64,000 nucleotides of DNA from Gemmatimonadota bacterium (GCA_007126575.1 SLBA01000091.1:29539-93538), one strand, 5' to 3'. Numbered from the stretch's first letter, positions 1-11,634 are shown. The notes: generated by a model from the sequence alone, not told the origin. Made by a program: numbers and translations.

Positions 1-1778
1 GTCCCGAAGTGCAGGAGCGCGTGCGCCCCGAAGTCCTCGCGAAGCCAGCGGTAGAAGGCCGAGAAGGCGTGCGTGGGCGCGAAGCCCCCCGAAAAGAGAA
101 GGCGCATCGGATCGCCCTCCCAGCCGAAGGGAGGCTGGATCCCGACAAAGACGTTTCCGAAGCGGACCCCCTGCACCAAGAGGCTCGCGCCGTCGGTGAG
201 ACTGCGGCCGGGGGCCTGGCCCCACACGGCCTCGATCTCGTCGAGCCAGGGCTCGCGGGCCACATGATCGTCGACGGGAATCCGGTGGTGAACGTGGGCC
301 GGCGTCCCGAACCGGTCGCGGTTGCCGCCCAGCACCCGCTCTCGGAGCACGTCGGAGGTGGCGGGCAGCTCCCCCACCGAGTAGCCGGCCCTGGCCAGCT
401 CCCGCAGCGTCGCGTGCAGCGAGGCCCACACGTCGAGGAAGGCGGCGGTCCCCACGGCGCCCCCGTTCGGCGGGAAGTTGAAGAGGACCACGCCGACCTT
501 CCGATCGGCGCGCCGGGCACGGCGGAGCTCGACCCACTGCTCGACCCGTCGGGCGACCCGCTCGATCCGCTCGGGGATCGGAAGCGACGCCCCCACCTCT
601 CCCCCGATCGAGCGACCCCCGAAGACGGTGGGGGCGATCGCGCCGTCGAGCTCGGGAAGGGCCACGTTGAGGGCGCCCTGCAGCGGAGTCAGTCCGCGCG
701 GGTCGGCCTCCCAGGCCTCGATCGTCTGGAACTCGAGGGGCTGCAGCGCCAGGTAGGGCACGTCGAGACGCTCGAGGAGCGCGGTGGCGGTGCGGGCATC
801 GTTGTAGGCCGGCCCCCCGACCAGCGAGAACCCCGTGAGCGAGACCAGCGCCTCGATCCTGGAGCCCGCCGGATCGCCCTCGTCGGGAAGGAACCAGCGC
901 TCCACCACCGGTGCGTTGTCGAGCCCGGCGGCGAAGGCGGGGATCGCCCGCAGCCCCTTCGACTCGAGGGCCCGGATCACCGCGTCGTAGTGCGCGGTGT
1001 TGCCGGCCAGCAGGTAGGAGCGCATCAGGAGCACTCCCACCGCGGGTGCGTCGGCGCTGACCCCTGCCGGCGTCGGGAGCGATTCGATCGAGTCGGTGAG
1101 TCCCACCCCGGGAAGGTCCGGGTGGTAGAGCCCGGTCTCGAGGTACTCGCGCGCCTCGCCCGGGTCGGCCTGGATCTCGACCTCGCCGTAGCGGGAGAGG
1201 ACCATCCGGAGCATGGCCTCGAGGTTCTCTTCGGAGCCCGACAGCCAGTACTGGAGCGCCAGGAAGTAGGCACGCAGGTCCTGGGCCTTTCCGGGAATGA
1301 AGCGCAGGATCCGCGGAATACGCCGGAGCATTCGGAGCTGTCGCTTCCCGGAGTCGCCCCCCGAGCCCCCGGCCGTGCGGAGCTTGCGCAGGATCCCGCG
1401 GAACCAGCCTCCCATGCGGCTGCCTCCGTCCTCGTCCCCGTCGCCATCGCCCCCCATCGAGAAGCCGCCCATGCGGGTGAGCCGGGTGACCGGCCCCTCG
1501 CTGAGCAGACAGACCAGGGCCCGGTAGTCGTCGCGACGTGCTCGCAGCACGGGCAGGATGACCCCGGAGTGCTGGGGCATGAACATCTGCGTGACCACCG
1601 CGATCTCGGCGCGCTCGAGCGCGGTCTCGCACGCCGCCGCAGCCTCGGGGTCGCCCTCCCAGTCGGCCGCCACGTGGAGCGACAGCTCGAGTCCCGGCTG
1701 CTCGGCATGAAGCCGTTCCGCGACCCGGTGGAAGGCACCGGTCAGGTGGTGGTCGAGGGTGACGAGGGCGAGGCGCAT
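1..1778 (-). CDS. bchH: Magnesium chelatase large subunit BchH, 3' end cut by window edge
   Basis: Porphyrin-binding subunit of magnesium chelatase, which puts Mg2+ into protoporphyrin IX at the first committed step of bacteriochlorophyll synthesis, together with BchI and BchD (not in this window). The first 592 codons are visible, starting MRLALVTLDHH at 1778; about half of a normal protein of roughly 1,200 residues. Family-typical segments include WLSGSEENLEAMLRMVLSRY near residue 170, LVSLTGFSLVGGPAYNDA near 315, PYLALQPLEFQTIEAWEA after it, and LDGAIAPTVFGGR. The gene begins 4 nt after the bchB stop and is the last visible gene of the leftward bchFNBH operon. The frame is open to base 1 with no frameshift. 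Confidence 0.95.
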   Translation of the reverse strand, partial: MRLALVTLDHHLTGAFHRVAERLHAEQPGLELSLHVAADWEGDPEAAAACETALERAEIAVVTQMFMPQHSGVILPVLRARRDDYRALVCLLSEGPVTRLTRMGGFSMGGDGDGDEDGGSRMGGWFRGILRKLRTAGGSGGDSGKRQLRMLRRIPRILRFIPGKAQDLRAYFLALQYWLSGSEENLEAMLRMVLSRYGEVEIQADPGEAREYLETGLYHPDLPGVGLTDSIESLPTPAGVSADAPAVGVLLMRSYLLAGNTAHYDAVIRALESKGLRAIPAFAAGLDNAPVVERWFLPDEGDPAGSRIEALVSLTGFSLVGGPAYNDARTATALLERLDVPYLALQPLEFQTIEAWEADPRGLTPLQGALNVALPELDGAIAPTVFGGRSIGGEVGASLPIPERIERVARRVEQWVELRRARRADRKVGVVLFNFPPNGGAVGTAAFLDVWASLHATLRELARAGYSVGELPATSDVLRERVLGGNRDRFGTPAHVHHRIPVDDHVAREPWLDEIEAVWGQAPGRSLTDGASLLVQGVRFGNVFVGIQPPFGWEGDPMRLLFSGGFAPTHAFSAFYRWLREDFGAHALLHFG

Positions 1779-1782
1779 CGGT

Positions 1783-3432
1783 CTACCGGCCCCCGAAGTG
1801 GGCCTTCGCCTCGTAGAGGGTGTCGACCGAGATTTCGACCACGCCCTGCTCGCGAGCGAAACGCTCGGTGTTGCGCCGCGCCTTGCCGCGCACGAAGAAG
1901 GGGATCTTCCCGAGCTCCTTTTCGGCCTCGGCATTCCACTCGGGATCGATGTCGCCATCGGGCTCGGCAGCCAGAGCGGACGCGGGGACGGCGGAGTCGG
2001 CAGAAGCCCCGGGCTCTGCCGCGGGGATCACCGGAGCCGAGCCGGCCGGGGACCCACCGTTCGCGGTCGCCGGGTCGTTCGGGACCTCGGCGCGCAGATG
2101 CGAGGGGAGGGTGTCGTTTCCGAACTCGAAGTCCTCCTGGAACATCCCCAGCAGGTGCTCCTCGAGCCCCATCATGAGCGGGTGCACCCAGCTGTCGAAG
2201 AGCACGTTGGCGCCCTCGGGGCCCATGAGGGGCGAGTAGCGGGCGGGGAAGTCCTGCACGTGGACCGGCGCCGAAATGACCTGGCAGAAGATGCCCAGCC
2301 GCTTGGCGATGTGCCGCTCCATCTGCGTGCCCAGGATCAGCTCGGGGGCCGCCTCGCGGATGGCCTCCTCGACCTCGAGGTAGTCGTCGGTGATCAGCGG
2401 CTCGACCCCGTACTCCTTAGCGGCCGCCCGCACCTCGCGGGCGAACTCCCGGTTGTAGGCCCCGAGCCCCACGACCTCGAATCCCATCTCGTCGCGCGCC
2501 ACCCGGGCGGCGGCCACGGCGTGCGTGGCGTCGCCGAAGATGAAGACGCGCTTGCCCGTCAGGTAGTTCGAGTCGACCGAGCGCGAGTACCAGGGAAGCT
2601 GGGTGTGCATCCGCTCGACCAGGCTGTCGGCTTCGAGTCCGGCGACCACGGCGACCTCGCGCAGGAAGTCGCGCGTGGCCCCCACCCCGATCGGCACCGT
2701 GGTGACCATCGGCTGCTTGAAGGTCCGCTTGAGCCAGGACGCCGCCGCGTGGGCCACCTCGGGATAGAGGACGACGTTGAAGTCGGCCTCGCCGAGGCGG
2801 GCCAGGTCGTGCGCAGTCGCGCCGAGGGGAGCGACGACGCGGACCTCGACTCCCACCGCCTCGAGGAGGCGCCGGATCTCGGCCGTGTCGTCGCGGTGAC
2901 GGAAGCCGAGCGCGGTCGGCCCCAGCAGGTTGCACGAGGGCGCCTGGCCGGCCGGACGCTCGGGTCTGGGCTCGGCCGGGGGTGGCGCGTGCGGAGCCGC
3001 CAGCGCCCGCACCAGCTGGTAGAAGGTCTCGGAGGCGCCCCAGTTCTCCTTGCGCTGATACGCGGGGAGCTCGAGGGGGACGACCGGAATCGGGAGCCCG
3101 AGGCTTTCGGCGAGCCCTCCCGGGTTGTCCTGGATCAACTCCGCGGTGCACGAGGCCCCCACCAGCATGACATCGGGCTTGAACCGCTCGTGGGCCTCGC
3201 GGACCGCGGTCTTGAGGAGCTCGGCGGTGTCCCCGCCCAGGTCCTGGGCCTGAAAGGTCGTGTACGTGACCGGGGGCCGGTGGTCGCGCCGCTCGATCAT
3301 CGTGAACAGGAGGTCGGCGTAGGTGTCGCCCTGCGGCGCGTGCAGCACGTAGTGCACCCCCTTCATGGCGGTGGCGATGCGCATCGCGCCCACGTGGGGT
3401 GGCCCCTCGTAGGTCCAGATCGTGAGTTCCAT
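1783..3432 (-). CDS. bchB: Light-independent protochlorophyllide reductase subunit B (BchB)
   Basis: With BchN it forms the catalytic NB component of dark-operative protochlorophyllide reductase, which reduces ring D in the dark; electrons come from BchL, not in this window. The N-terminus [18 protein letters not shown] is the family signature. Asp36 (in [11 protein letters not shown]), the unusual aspartate ligand of the NB [4Fe-4S] cluster, is present, as is the conserved Cys in [28 protein letters not shown] marks the end of the core. A low-complexity Ala/Gly/Pro/Ser linker then leads to the small C-terminal domain ([18 protein letters not shown]). It has 549 residues, slightly longer than usual because of that linker. 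It abuts bchN. Confidence 0.97.
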   Translation of the reverse strand: MELTIWTYEGPPHVGAMRIATAMKGVHYVLHAPQGDTYADLLFTMIERRDHRPPVTYTTFQAQDLGGDTAELLKTAVREAHERFKPDVMLVGASCTAELIQDNPGGLAESLGLPIPVVPLELPAYQRKENWGASETFYQLVRALAAPHAPPPAEPRPERPAGQAPSCNLLGPTALGFRHRDDTAEIRRLLEAVGVEVRVVAPLGATAHDLARLGEADFNVVLYPEVAHAAASWLKRTFKQPMVTTVPIGVGATRDFLREVAVVAGLEADSLVERMHTQLPWYSRSVDSNYLTGKRVFIFGDATHAVAAARVARDEMGFEVVGLGAYNREFAREVRAAAKEYGVEPLITDDYLEVEEAIREAAPELILGTQMERHIAKRLGIFCQVISAPVHVQDFPARYSPLMGPEGANVLFDSWVHPLMMGLEEHLLGMFQEDFEFGNDTLPSHLRAEVPNDPATANGGSPAGSAPVIPAAEPGASADSAVPASALAAEPDGDIDPEWNAEAEKELGKIPFFVRGKARRNTERFAREQGVVEISVDTLYEAKAHFGGR

Positions 3433-5566
<2,134 letters not shown>

Positions 5567-5647
5567 ATGAAGGGCAGGAGGTCGTTCGAGGGCGGCGGGA
5601 GTCGGTCTCGAACCGGTGCTTGACCTGAGGCATGGAGGCCCCGTACG

Positions 5648-6574
5648 ATGGAAACCGAAATGGACGTTCAGGCTCGGAGAGTTGAGCGTTCTCCCCACCG
5701 TCCCTCTTCAGGAGACCGAGTCTCGATGCGTCCCCCCTCGCCTGATTCCCCTCCGACCGACACCTCCGGATCCGCCCGCAGGCAGGAGCTCTTCCTGGAT
5801 CGCCGACGGGGTACGGTCGACGGGGGCCGGTCGCTGATGCTCGGCTGGACCCAGGGCATCGGGACCCAGGCCGTTCACACCGTCCGGCTGCCCCGGCCCG
5901 CCGCCTCCAACCGGCTGAACCATGAGCTGGCGGTCGGAGAGCGGGCGCGGTTCCTCGAGTTGATCCGGCGGGTCGAGGAGGCCCCGATCGAAGCCTTTAT
6001 CGACACCCTGATCGAGCGGGGGGTGAGCGCGGAGCGGATCCTCAGGGATCTGGTCACGCCGACCGCACGGACGATGGGAGAGGAGTGGACCCAGGACCGC
6101 TGCACCTTCGTCGACGTCACCCTTGTCACCGGAAGGCTGCAGAGGATCGTCCGCTCGCTGGCGCAGCGGGACCCGCTCGGGATGGACGAGCCCGAGTCGA
6201 ACGCTCCGGCCGTGCTCGTCTCGTCGTTGCCCCGCCAGCAGCACACGCTCGGGCTCCTGGTCGTGGCCGAGTTCTTTCGGCGGGCCCGGTGGCAGGTGAG
6301 CGTGGGGCCGCCGGTGGGTCCCGCCTCACCGGGCGATGTGGTGGCCGGCCGGCACATCGACGTGCTGGCCCTGTCGCTGCCGCTGATCGAGCTTCTTCCC
6401 CTCGCACGCAGAGAAATCAGCAAACTTCGGAAGCTGTCCCGAAACCCGTCGATCGGAATCGTGGTCGGCGGACCGGTCCTTCTCACCAATCCCGGGGTAG
6501 TGGACGATGTGGGGGCCGATGCCTCCGCCCCCGAGGCCCATCTGGCGCCCGAGGTGGCTCGCGCCTTCCTATGA
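5648..6574 (+). CDS. aerR: AerR/PpaA-like cobalamin-binding antirepressor
   Basis: A protein of 308 residues whose second half is a B12-binding fold: LVSSLPRQQHTLGLLVVAEF contains the HxxG cobalamin-ligand motif, followed by strand/helix repeats and a glycine-rich GIVVGGPVLL. The first half (residues about 85-170) resembles the helical domain that precedes B12-binding modules. In purple bacteria AerR lies directly before ppsR/crtJ and uses light-sensitive cobalamin to antagonise it; the same order is seen here, which drives the name. A Shine-Dalgarno GGAGG lies 9 nt before ATG 5648. An internal ATG at 5726 is an alternative start. The stop overlaps an ATG of the ppsR frame. Confidence 0.8.
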   Translation: METEMDVQARRVERSPHRPSSGDRVSMRPPSPDSPPTDTSGSARRQELFLDRRRGTVDGGRSLMLGWTQGIGTQAVHTVRLPRPAASNRLNHELAVGERARFLELIRRVEEAPIEAFIDTLIERGVSAERILRDLVTPTARTMGEEWTQDRCTFVDVTLVTGRLQRIVRSLAQRDPLGMDEPESNAPAVLVSSLPRQQHTLGLLVVAEFFRRARWQVSVGPPVGPASPGDVVAGRHIDVLALSLPLIELLPLARREISKLRKLSRNPSIGIVVGGPVLLTNPGVVDDVGADASAPEAHLAPEVARAFL

Positions 6575-6639
6575 TGCCTGAACGCCTTACCTTTTATACT
6601 CCCGGTTCCACCCGAGAGTCCGAATCTGCGAGGGATCGC

Positions 6640-8064
6640 ATGAAGTCCCAGGCGACGAATTTTTTCCAGCCCCCAGGGGAGCCCCACGAGGGTACGCTGG
6701 ACGCGGTGCTGAATCGCGTCGTTCACGCCTCGGCCGACCTTGCCCTTCGGGTTTCGGGGGATGGTGTCATCGAGGAGGTCTTCCGCCGAGGGGTGTTCGA
6801 GTCGGAAGGGCTCGACGTCTGGGTGGGCCGGCCGTGGGCCGAGACCGTGATCCCGGACACCCGCGAGAAGGTGGGCCAGCTCCTGGCGGACGCGGACCGG
6901 GCCGGCATGGCGCGGGAGCGGCAGGTGAACCACCTGCTTCCGGGCGGCCGCGAGGTCCCGGTGGGCTACAAGCTGATCGCCCTCGGGCCCAACGAGGGCT
7001 TTCTGGCGATCGGAACCAACCTGCAGCCGCTCTCCGACCTTCAGCGGCAGCTGATCGAGGCGCAGCAGGCGCTGGAGCGCGACTACTGGCGCCTGCGGCA
7101 GGTCGAGACCCGCTATCGCCTCCTCTTCCAGCGGTCGATCGAAGCGGTGCTCCTTCTCGAGGCGAGCACCTTCAAGGTCCTCGACGCGAATCGCGCCGCG
7201 GGCCGGGTCTTCGGTGTTCCGGCCCGGAAGCTCTCGGGCAACACCTTCCCCGATGACGCCCCACTCGACGCCGAGGTTCGCGACGAAGTCCGGTCGCACC
7301 TCATTGGGGTCCGCGACCGGGGGCGGTCGGAGACGCTGACCATCTCCTTCGCCGGCGGTGAGACGTGGCGCATGGAGGCCTCGCTGATACGGGAGGAGCG
7401 CGACGGGGTGCTCCTCGTCCACCTTTCGGACGTCGAGGAGAGGAGGGGACGCTCGGATCACCCGCGCGGGGTCGACGTGCTTCGGCTCCTTCAGCAGGCG
7501 CCCGACGCCTACGTCGTGACGGACCGGAGCGCCCGAATCCTGATCGCCAACCGCGCCTTTCTGCAGCTGGTCCAGATGAATTCCGAGGAGGACATCCTCG
7601 GGCAGAGCCTGGGACGCTGGCTCGGACGGCCCGGGGCGGATCTGACCGTGCTTCTGACGAATCTCGAGAAGTTCGGCGAGGTTCGACTCTTCCCCACGAC
7701 GATCTACTCCTCGCTCGACCTGGAGTCCGATGTCGAGATCTCGGCCGTCCTGACCGAAGACCAGGAGCCGCCCTGCATCGGGATCACGATCCGCAATGTG
7801 AGCCGTCGCATCGGAAGTGGGGAGCCGACGACCAGTCGCGAGGTCTTCGAAGCGCTCGAGAACATGACGGGTCAGGTCGGGAAGGTTTCGCTCAAGGAGC
7901 TGGTGCAGAACACCGTCGCCCTCGTCGAGGAACATTTCATCGAGGCGGCCCTGAACCTGACCGATGGAAACCGCACGGCGGCCGCAGAAATTCTCGGTGT
8001 CAGCCGGCAGTCCCTGTACACGAAACTCCGACGCTACGATGTCGATGCTCCCGATCCCTCCTGA
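6640..8064 (+). CDS. ppsR: PpsR/CrtJ-type transcriptional repressor
   Basis: Repressor of photosynthesis genes. From MKSQATNFF it has 474 residues, near the usual 460-470. Order: N-terminal PAS-like domain (about 15-130), a long helical linker rich in Gln and Arg (QRQLIEAQQALERDYWRLRQ), two further PAS domains (about 165-270 and 290-390), and a C-terminal Fis-type helix-turn-helix (LTDGNRTAAAEILGVSRQSL). The start at 6640 has AGGGA a few bases upstream. An in-frame ATG at 6571 overlaps the aerR stop (ATGA) but lacks a ribosome site. The only cysteine is in the third PAS region; the HTH has none, unlike the redox-active HTH cysteine of Rhodobacter homologues. Confidence 0.9.
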   Translation: MKSQATNFFQPPGEPHEGTLDAVLNRVVHASADLALRVSGDGVIEEVFRRGVFESEGLDVWVGRPWAETVIPDTREKVGQLLADADRAGMARERQVNHLLPGGREVPVGYKLIALGPNEGFLAIGTNLQPLSDLQRQLIEAQQALERDYWRLRQVETRYRLLFQRSIEAVLLLEASTFKVLDANRAAGRVFGVPARKLSGNTFPDDAPLDAEVRDEVRSHLIGVRDRGRSETLTISFAGGETWRMEASLIREERDGVLLVHLSDVEERRGRSDHPRGVDVLRLLQQAPDAYVVTDRSARILIANRAFLQLVQMNSEEDILGQSLGRWLGRPGADLTVLLTNLEKFGEVRLFPTTIYSSLDLESDVEISAVLTEDQEPPCIGITIRNVSRRIGSGEPTTSREVFEALENMTGQVGKVSLKELVQNTVALVEEHFIEAALNLTDGNRTAAAEILGVSRQSLYTKLRRYDVDAPDPS

Positions 8065-8073
8065 TCGCTCAGG

Positions 8074-8105
8074 GTCCCTCCGGGGACTATGGGACGGTTT
8101 TTTTT
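8074..8105 (+). terminator. Rho-independent terminator after ppsR
   Basis: GTCCC (8074-8078) can pair with GGGAC at 8091-8095, 2 nt before a run of eight T (8098-8105); a competing GGGAC at 8083-8087 makes an alternative stem. It would separate aerR-ppsR from the bchG operon. Confidence 0.6.
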
Positions 8106-8114
8106 ACCCCCAAC

Positions 8115-8158
8115 TGTCCAGTTTACTTGACGAACCCATCTGTAAGTCAAAGATTACA
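8115..8158. promoter_or_regulatory. Tandem PpsR/CrtJ operators upstream of bchG
   Basis: Box 1 is TGT-N12-ACG at 8115-8132. Box 2 is TGT-N12-ACA at 8141-8158, with extended symmetry TGTAA-N8-TTACA. They are separated by exactly 8 bp (8133-8140), the spacing known for cooperative CrtJ/PpsR binding at purple-bacterial bch promoters. A TTGACG -35 (8127-8132) lies in box 1 and the weak -10 region (about 8150-8156) falls in box 2, so binding would occlude the promoter of the eight-gene operon starting at bchG. Confidence 0.8.
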
Positions 8159-8192
8159 CCCTGAGAGACGGGCGTACCCACAGCCTGGGGCC

Positions 8193-9047
8193 GTGCTGGA
8201 GTTGTTCAAACCCATCACCTGGTTCCCTCCGATGTGGGCATTCCTCTGTGGGGCGATCTCGTCCGGAGTGGCTCCGGGTGAGCGGTGGCCGATCGTCCTG
8301 CTCGGGGTGGCCGTGGCCGGCCCCCTGGTCTGTGCGACAAGCCAGGCCGTAAACGACTGGTTCGACCGGAGGGTCGATGCGATCAACGAACCCCAGCGAC
8401 CGATTCCTTCAGGCCGGATCCCCGGCCGATGGGGGCTGTACCTCGCCATCCTCTGGACGGTGGTGTCGGCGGGCGCGGGCTGGTTTCTCGGAATCTGGGG
8501 CTTCACGGCCACTCTCGTGGCCCTGGCCTTCGCGTGGGCGTACTCGGCGCCGCCCCTGCGCCTCAAACAGAACGGCTGGTACGGGAATCTCGCCGTGGGA
8601 ATCTCCTATGAGGGAATCGCCTGGTTCACCGGGGCGGCCGTGCTCCTCGGGGGAGTCCTTCCCGGGTGGCCGATCATCGTGGTGGCTCTCCTCTACAGCC
8701 TGGGAGCGCACGGGATCATGACGCTCAACGACTACAAGGCGATCGAAGGGGACCGGCAGATGGGGATCCGTTCGCTCCCGGCCGCACTCGGACCGCAACG
8801 GGCTGCCCAGGTGGCGAGTGCGGTCATGGTCCTGGCCCAGATCGCCGTCATCGCACTCCTCGTCCTCTGGGGTCTTGCGGCCTACGCGGCGGGGGTGGGT
8901 CTCCTCCTGGCGGTGCAGATTCCCATGTTGGCCCGCTTTCTGGCGGCTCCGACCGAACGGGCGCTCTGGTACTCGGCTCTCGGGGTCCCCCTCTTCGTGA
9001 GTGGGATGATGGTCACCGCCTTCGGGCTTCGGGCGGGAGGGCTGTAA
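8193..9047 (+). CDS. bchG: Bacteriochlorophyll synthase BchG
   Basis: UbiA-family membrane prenyltransferase that esterifies bacteriochlorophyllide a with geranylgeranyl or phytyl diphosphate, the last assembly step. The two Asp-rich motifs are NDWFDRRVDAINEPQRPIPS (near residue 55) and LNDYKAIEGDRQMGIRSLP (near 180). ELFKPITWFPPMWAFLCG is the typical N-terminus, and about eight hydrophobic segments follow. GTG at 8193 is chosen because upstream in-frame codons overlap the PpsR boxes and promoter; a TTG at 8127 falls inside the -35. It has 284 residues, slightly shorter at the N-terminus than purple-bacterial homologues. The stop overlaps the next start (TAATG). Confidence 0.93.
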   Translation: MLELFKPITWFPPMWAFLCGAISSGVAPGERWPIVLLGVAVAGPLVCATSQAVNDWFDRRVDAINEPQRPIPSGRIPGRWGLYLAILWTVVSAGAGWFLGIWGFTATLVALAFAWAYSAPPLRLKQNGWYGNLAVGISYEGIAWFTGAAVLLGGVLPGWPIIVVALLYSLGAHGIMTLNDYKAIEGDRQMGIRSLPAALGPQRAAQVASAVMVLAQIAVIALLVLWGLAAYAAGVGLLLAVQIPMLARFLAAPTERALWYSALGVPLFVSGMMVTAFGLRAGGL

Positions 9048-10384
9048 TGAGTTCCGCGGCCGGCTCCCTGACGTGGTCCAGCATCGCACGCCTGGCACTC
9101 GTGCAGGTTGCGATCGGCTCCGTCATGGTCCTTATGACCTCGACGCTGAACCGCGTCATGATCGTCGAGCTCGGGCTCGCCGCGGCCGTCCCGGGAGCCC
9201 TGGTGGCCCTGCACTTCGCCGTCCAGCTTCTTCGGCCCCGCATGGGGTTCCATTCCGATGTGGGCGGGCGTCGGATCAACTGGATCGTCGGAGGGATGGC
9301 GCTGGTCGTCGTGAGCGGATTCGCGGCGTCTGTCGCGACCTCGTGGATGTCGGTAAACCGAACCGCCGGGATCACCCTGGCGCTCGCCTCCTTCGTGGGA
9401 CTTGGGGCAGGGATCAGCGCCTCGTCGACCCCCCTGCTCGCCTACCTGGCCGAGCGGGTCGAGGAGCACCGGATGGCTGCGGCGGCCGCGCTCTTCTGGA
9501 TCCTGATGATCGCGGGAATGATCGCGACGGCCGGGATCGCGGGGACCTTCCTGGACCCCTTCACCTACCCACGGATGATGGCCGTCACCGGCGGGGTCTG
9601 CGGGGTCGCCATGCTCCTCACCCTGATCGCGGTCTGGGGGCGACGCGACGGCGTGGTCGTGAATCCACTCCGCGGCACCGGCGAGAGCGACCAGTCCCGC
9701 GTCTCCTTTCGCGACGCCTTCGCGGCCATGTGGGCCGATCCGCAGTCTCGCCGCTTCGCGATCTTCGTCTTCGTCTCGATGCTGGCCTACAGCGCGCAGG
9801 AGATCATCCTTGAGCCCTTCGCCGGCTCGATCTTCGGGCTCACTCCGGGAGAGTCGACCCGGGTGGCGGGACTCCAGCACGGGGGGGCCCTCCTGGGGAT
9901 GGCGGTGGGCGCGATCGGGGCCTCGCGCTTCAGCACCCTGCCCCGCTGGTCCGCGGCCGGATGTATCGGGTCGGCGCTGGCCCTTCTGGCCCTGGCCGCC
10001 ACCCCCGGGCTGGGGTCGGTCACCGCCATGAAGGCCTCGGTCTTCGCGCTGGGTGTGGCGAACGGCGTCTTCGCCGTGGCCGCGATCGGCGCGATGATGG
10101 GGCTGACCGTGAAGGGGAAGGCCGGAGGGGCCGGACTCCGGATGGGATTCTGGGGGGCCGCGCAGGCGATGGCCTACGGCGCCGGGGGGCTGATGGGCGC
10201 GGTTCTCTCCGATCTGGCCCGGACCCTCCTGGGCTCTCCGGTCATCGGCTACATCTCGGTCTTCCTCCTCGAGGCCGTCCTCTTCGTCGCGGCCGCCGGG
10301 ATCGTGCTCACCGTGTCCAGCGCCGGGCAGGCCCGGGGTCTCCGACCGATTCGACGCGCCGTCGCACTGTCGGGGCCATCATGA
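9047..10384 (+). CDS. PucC/LhaA (BCD)-family major facilitator protein
   Basis: About 445 residues with some 12 hydrophobic segments and the MFS-like layout of the PucC/LhaA/Bch2 family (LRPRMGFHSDVGGRRINWIVGG after TM2, and a long central loop). Purple-bacterial clusters place such a member between bchG and bchP, as here. The family is implicated in light-harvesting complex assembly or bacteriochlorophyll handling, but transport substrates are not firmly known. The ATG overlaps the bchG stop by 1 nt, and its stop overlaps the bciB start as ATGA, so it is translationally coupled on both sides. Confidence 0.87.
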   Translation: MSSAAGSLTWSSIARLALVQVAIGSVMVLMTSTLNRVMIVELGLAAAVPGALVALHFAVQLLRPRMGFHSDVGGRRINWIVGGMALVVVSGFAASVATSWMSVNRTAGITLALASFVGLGAGISASSTPLLAYLAERVEEHRMAAAAALFWILMIAGMIATAGIAGTFLDPFTYPRMMAVTGGVCGVAMLLTLIAVWGRRDGVVVNPLRGTGESDQSRVSFRDAFAAMWADPQSRRFAIFVFVSMLAYSAQEIILEPFAGSIFGLTPGESTRVAGLQHGGALLGMAVGAIGASRFSTLPRWSAAGCIGSALALLALAATPGLGSVTAMKASVFALGVANGVFAVAAIGAMMGLTVKGKAGGAGLRMGFWGAAQAMAYGAGGLMGAVLSDLARTLLGSPVIGYISVFLLEAVLFVAAAGIVLTVSSAGQARGLRPIRRAVALSGPS

Positions 10385-11634
10385 GTGTCACTCGTGCTCT
10401 TCCCGTTCTAGACTCCACGGGCGCACCCACCGCCGTCTGGGCGGCCGAGCCGGGCCCGGCACACTCCCGCGACCTGTGCACCGACTGCGGAATCTCACGG
10501 TCGTCGGACCCCGGCCGCTGTGGCCGGGCCTGCCAGTTCATCGATCCGCGCTACGAGGAGTTGGAGCGAAAGGCCCACGGTCGATCGCGCGACGCCGGCC
10601 GACCCGACGAGCTTCACTTCGGACCCTTCCGTCGGATCCTCCGCGCGCGTCTCTCGACCCCGCTCGAAGGATCCCAGTGGACCGGAATCACGACCCGGGT
10701 CGGGGCCCGACTCCTCGAGACCGGTGCCGTCGACGCGGTCCTGACGATGGCGTCGGATCCCGACGACCCCTGGAAGCCCCGCCCCGTCCTCGTCACCGAG
10801 CCCGAAGGGATGCGGGCCTGCCGGGGAATGAAGATGGGCTACGCCCCCCTGCTCTCTCTGCTCGAGCCGGCGATCGAGCGTGGCTGGACCCGACTCGCCG
10901 TGATCGGGATCCCCTGTCAGGTGCACGCGCTGCGTGCGCTCGAAGAGGAGCTCGACTTCGAGCGGCTGTATGTCATCGGGACCCCGTGTTCCGACAACAC
11001 CACCACCGAGAATTTCCACACCTTCCTGGACCTTCTCTCCTCGCGCCCCGACCAGATCGAGTACCTGGAGTTTCGCCCGGACTACCGGGTCGAGTTGCGG
11101 TTCTCGGACGGAGAGACGCGAGAGATCCCCTTTCTCGACCTGCCGATCTCGGACCTGCCCGACGACTTCTTCCCCCTCACCTGCCGCAGCTGCGTGGACT
11201 ACGTGAATGTCCTGGCAGACCTGACGGTCGGCTACATGGGTGGCGAGGGGCACCAGTGGCTACTCGTCCGCAACGACCGGGGCGAAGAGCTGGTCGAACT
11301 GCTCGGCACCGAGCTCGAGACCACCGAGCCGGGGAGCGCCGGCAAGCGGGCCGGGCCGGTCCGGGGATTCCTCGGAAACCTGGAACGCGCCTCGGGAGGC
11401 CTCCCCGTACGGAGAACCCCCCGCTGGCTGAAGCCGATCGTGAGCTTCCTGATGCCTCGCATCGGTCCCCGCGGACTGGAGTTCGCACGGGCCCGACTCG
11501 AGATGAAGGCACTCGAATCCATCGTGCACCTGCGTCGGGAACGACCCCGCAGGATGCGCCGCATGATCCCTCCGCACGTGTGGTCACTCGCCGAACCATA
11601 CGGTCTGGAACCTGAACCCGGGGAAACCCCATGA
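10381..11634 (+). CDS. bciB: Ferredoxin-dependent 8-vinyl (divinyl chlorophyllide) reductase BciB
   Basis: Reduces the C8 vinyl of divinyl-(proto)chlorophyllide to ethyl. It belongs to the F420H2-dehydrogenase beta-subunit-like flavo-iron-sulfur family. Cysteine groups for [4Fe-4S] clusters: LCTDCGISRSSDPGRCGRAC (residues about 30-50), GIPCQVHALR, GTPCSDNTTTENFHTF and LTCRSCVDYVNVLADLTVG. It has 417 residues, near the family length. It lies between the PucC-family gene and bchP with ATGA overlaps on both sides. The family also includes 7-hydroxymethyl chlorophyll reductases; the position in a bacteriochlorophyll a operon makes 8-vinyl reduction the better reading. Confidence 0.88.
   Translation: MSVTRALPVLDSTGAPTAVWAAEPGPAHSRDLCTDCGISRSSDPGRCGRACQFIDPRYEELERKAHGRSRDAGRPDELHFGPFRRILRARLSTPLEGSQWTGITTRVGARLLETGAVDAVLTMASDPDDPWKPRPVLVTEPEGMRACRGMKMGYAPLLSLLEPAIERGWTRLAVIGIPCQVHALRALEEELDFERLYVIGTPCSDNTTTENFHTFLDLLSSRPDQIEYLEFRPDYRVELRFSDGETREIPFLDLPISDLPDDFFPLTCRSCVDYVNVLADLTVGYMGGEGHQWLLVRNDRGEELVELLGTELETTEPGSAGKRAGPVRGFLGNLERASGGLPVRRTPRWLKPIVSFLMPRIGPRGLEFARARLEMKALESIVHLRRERPRRMRRMIPPHVWSLAEPYGLEPEPGETP

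Noticed and set aside
6571..6639. ppsR start at ATG 6571
   Set aside because: It overlaps the aerR stop, but there is no ribosome site and the added residues do not resemble PpsR; ATG 6640 has a good site and gives the usual length.
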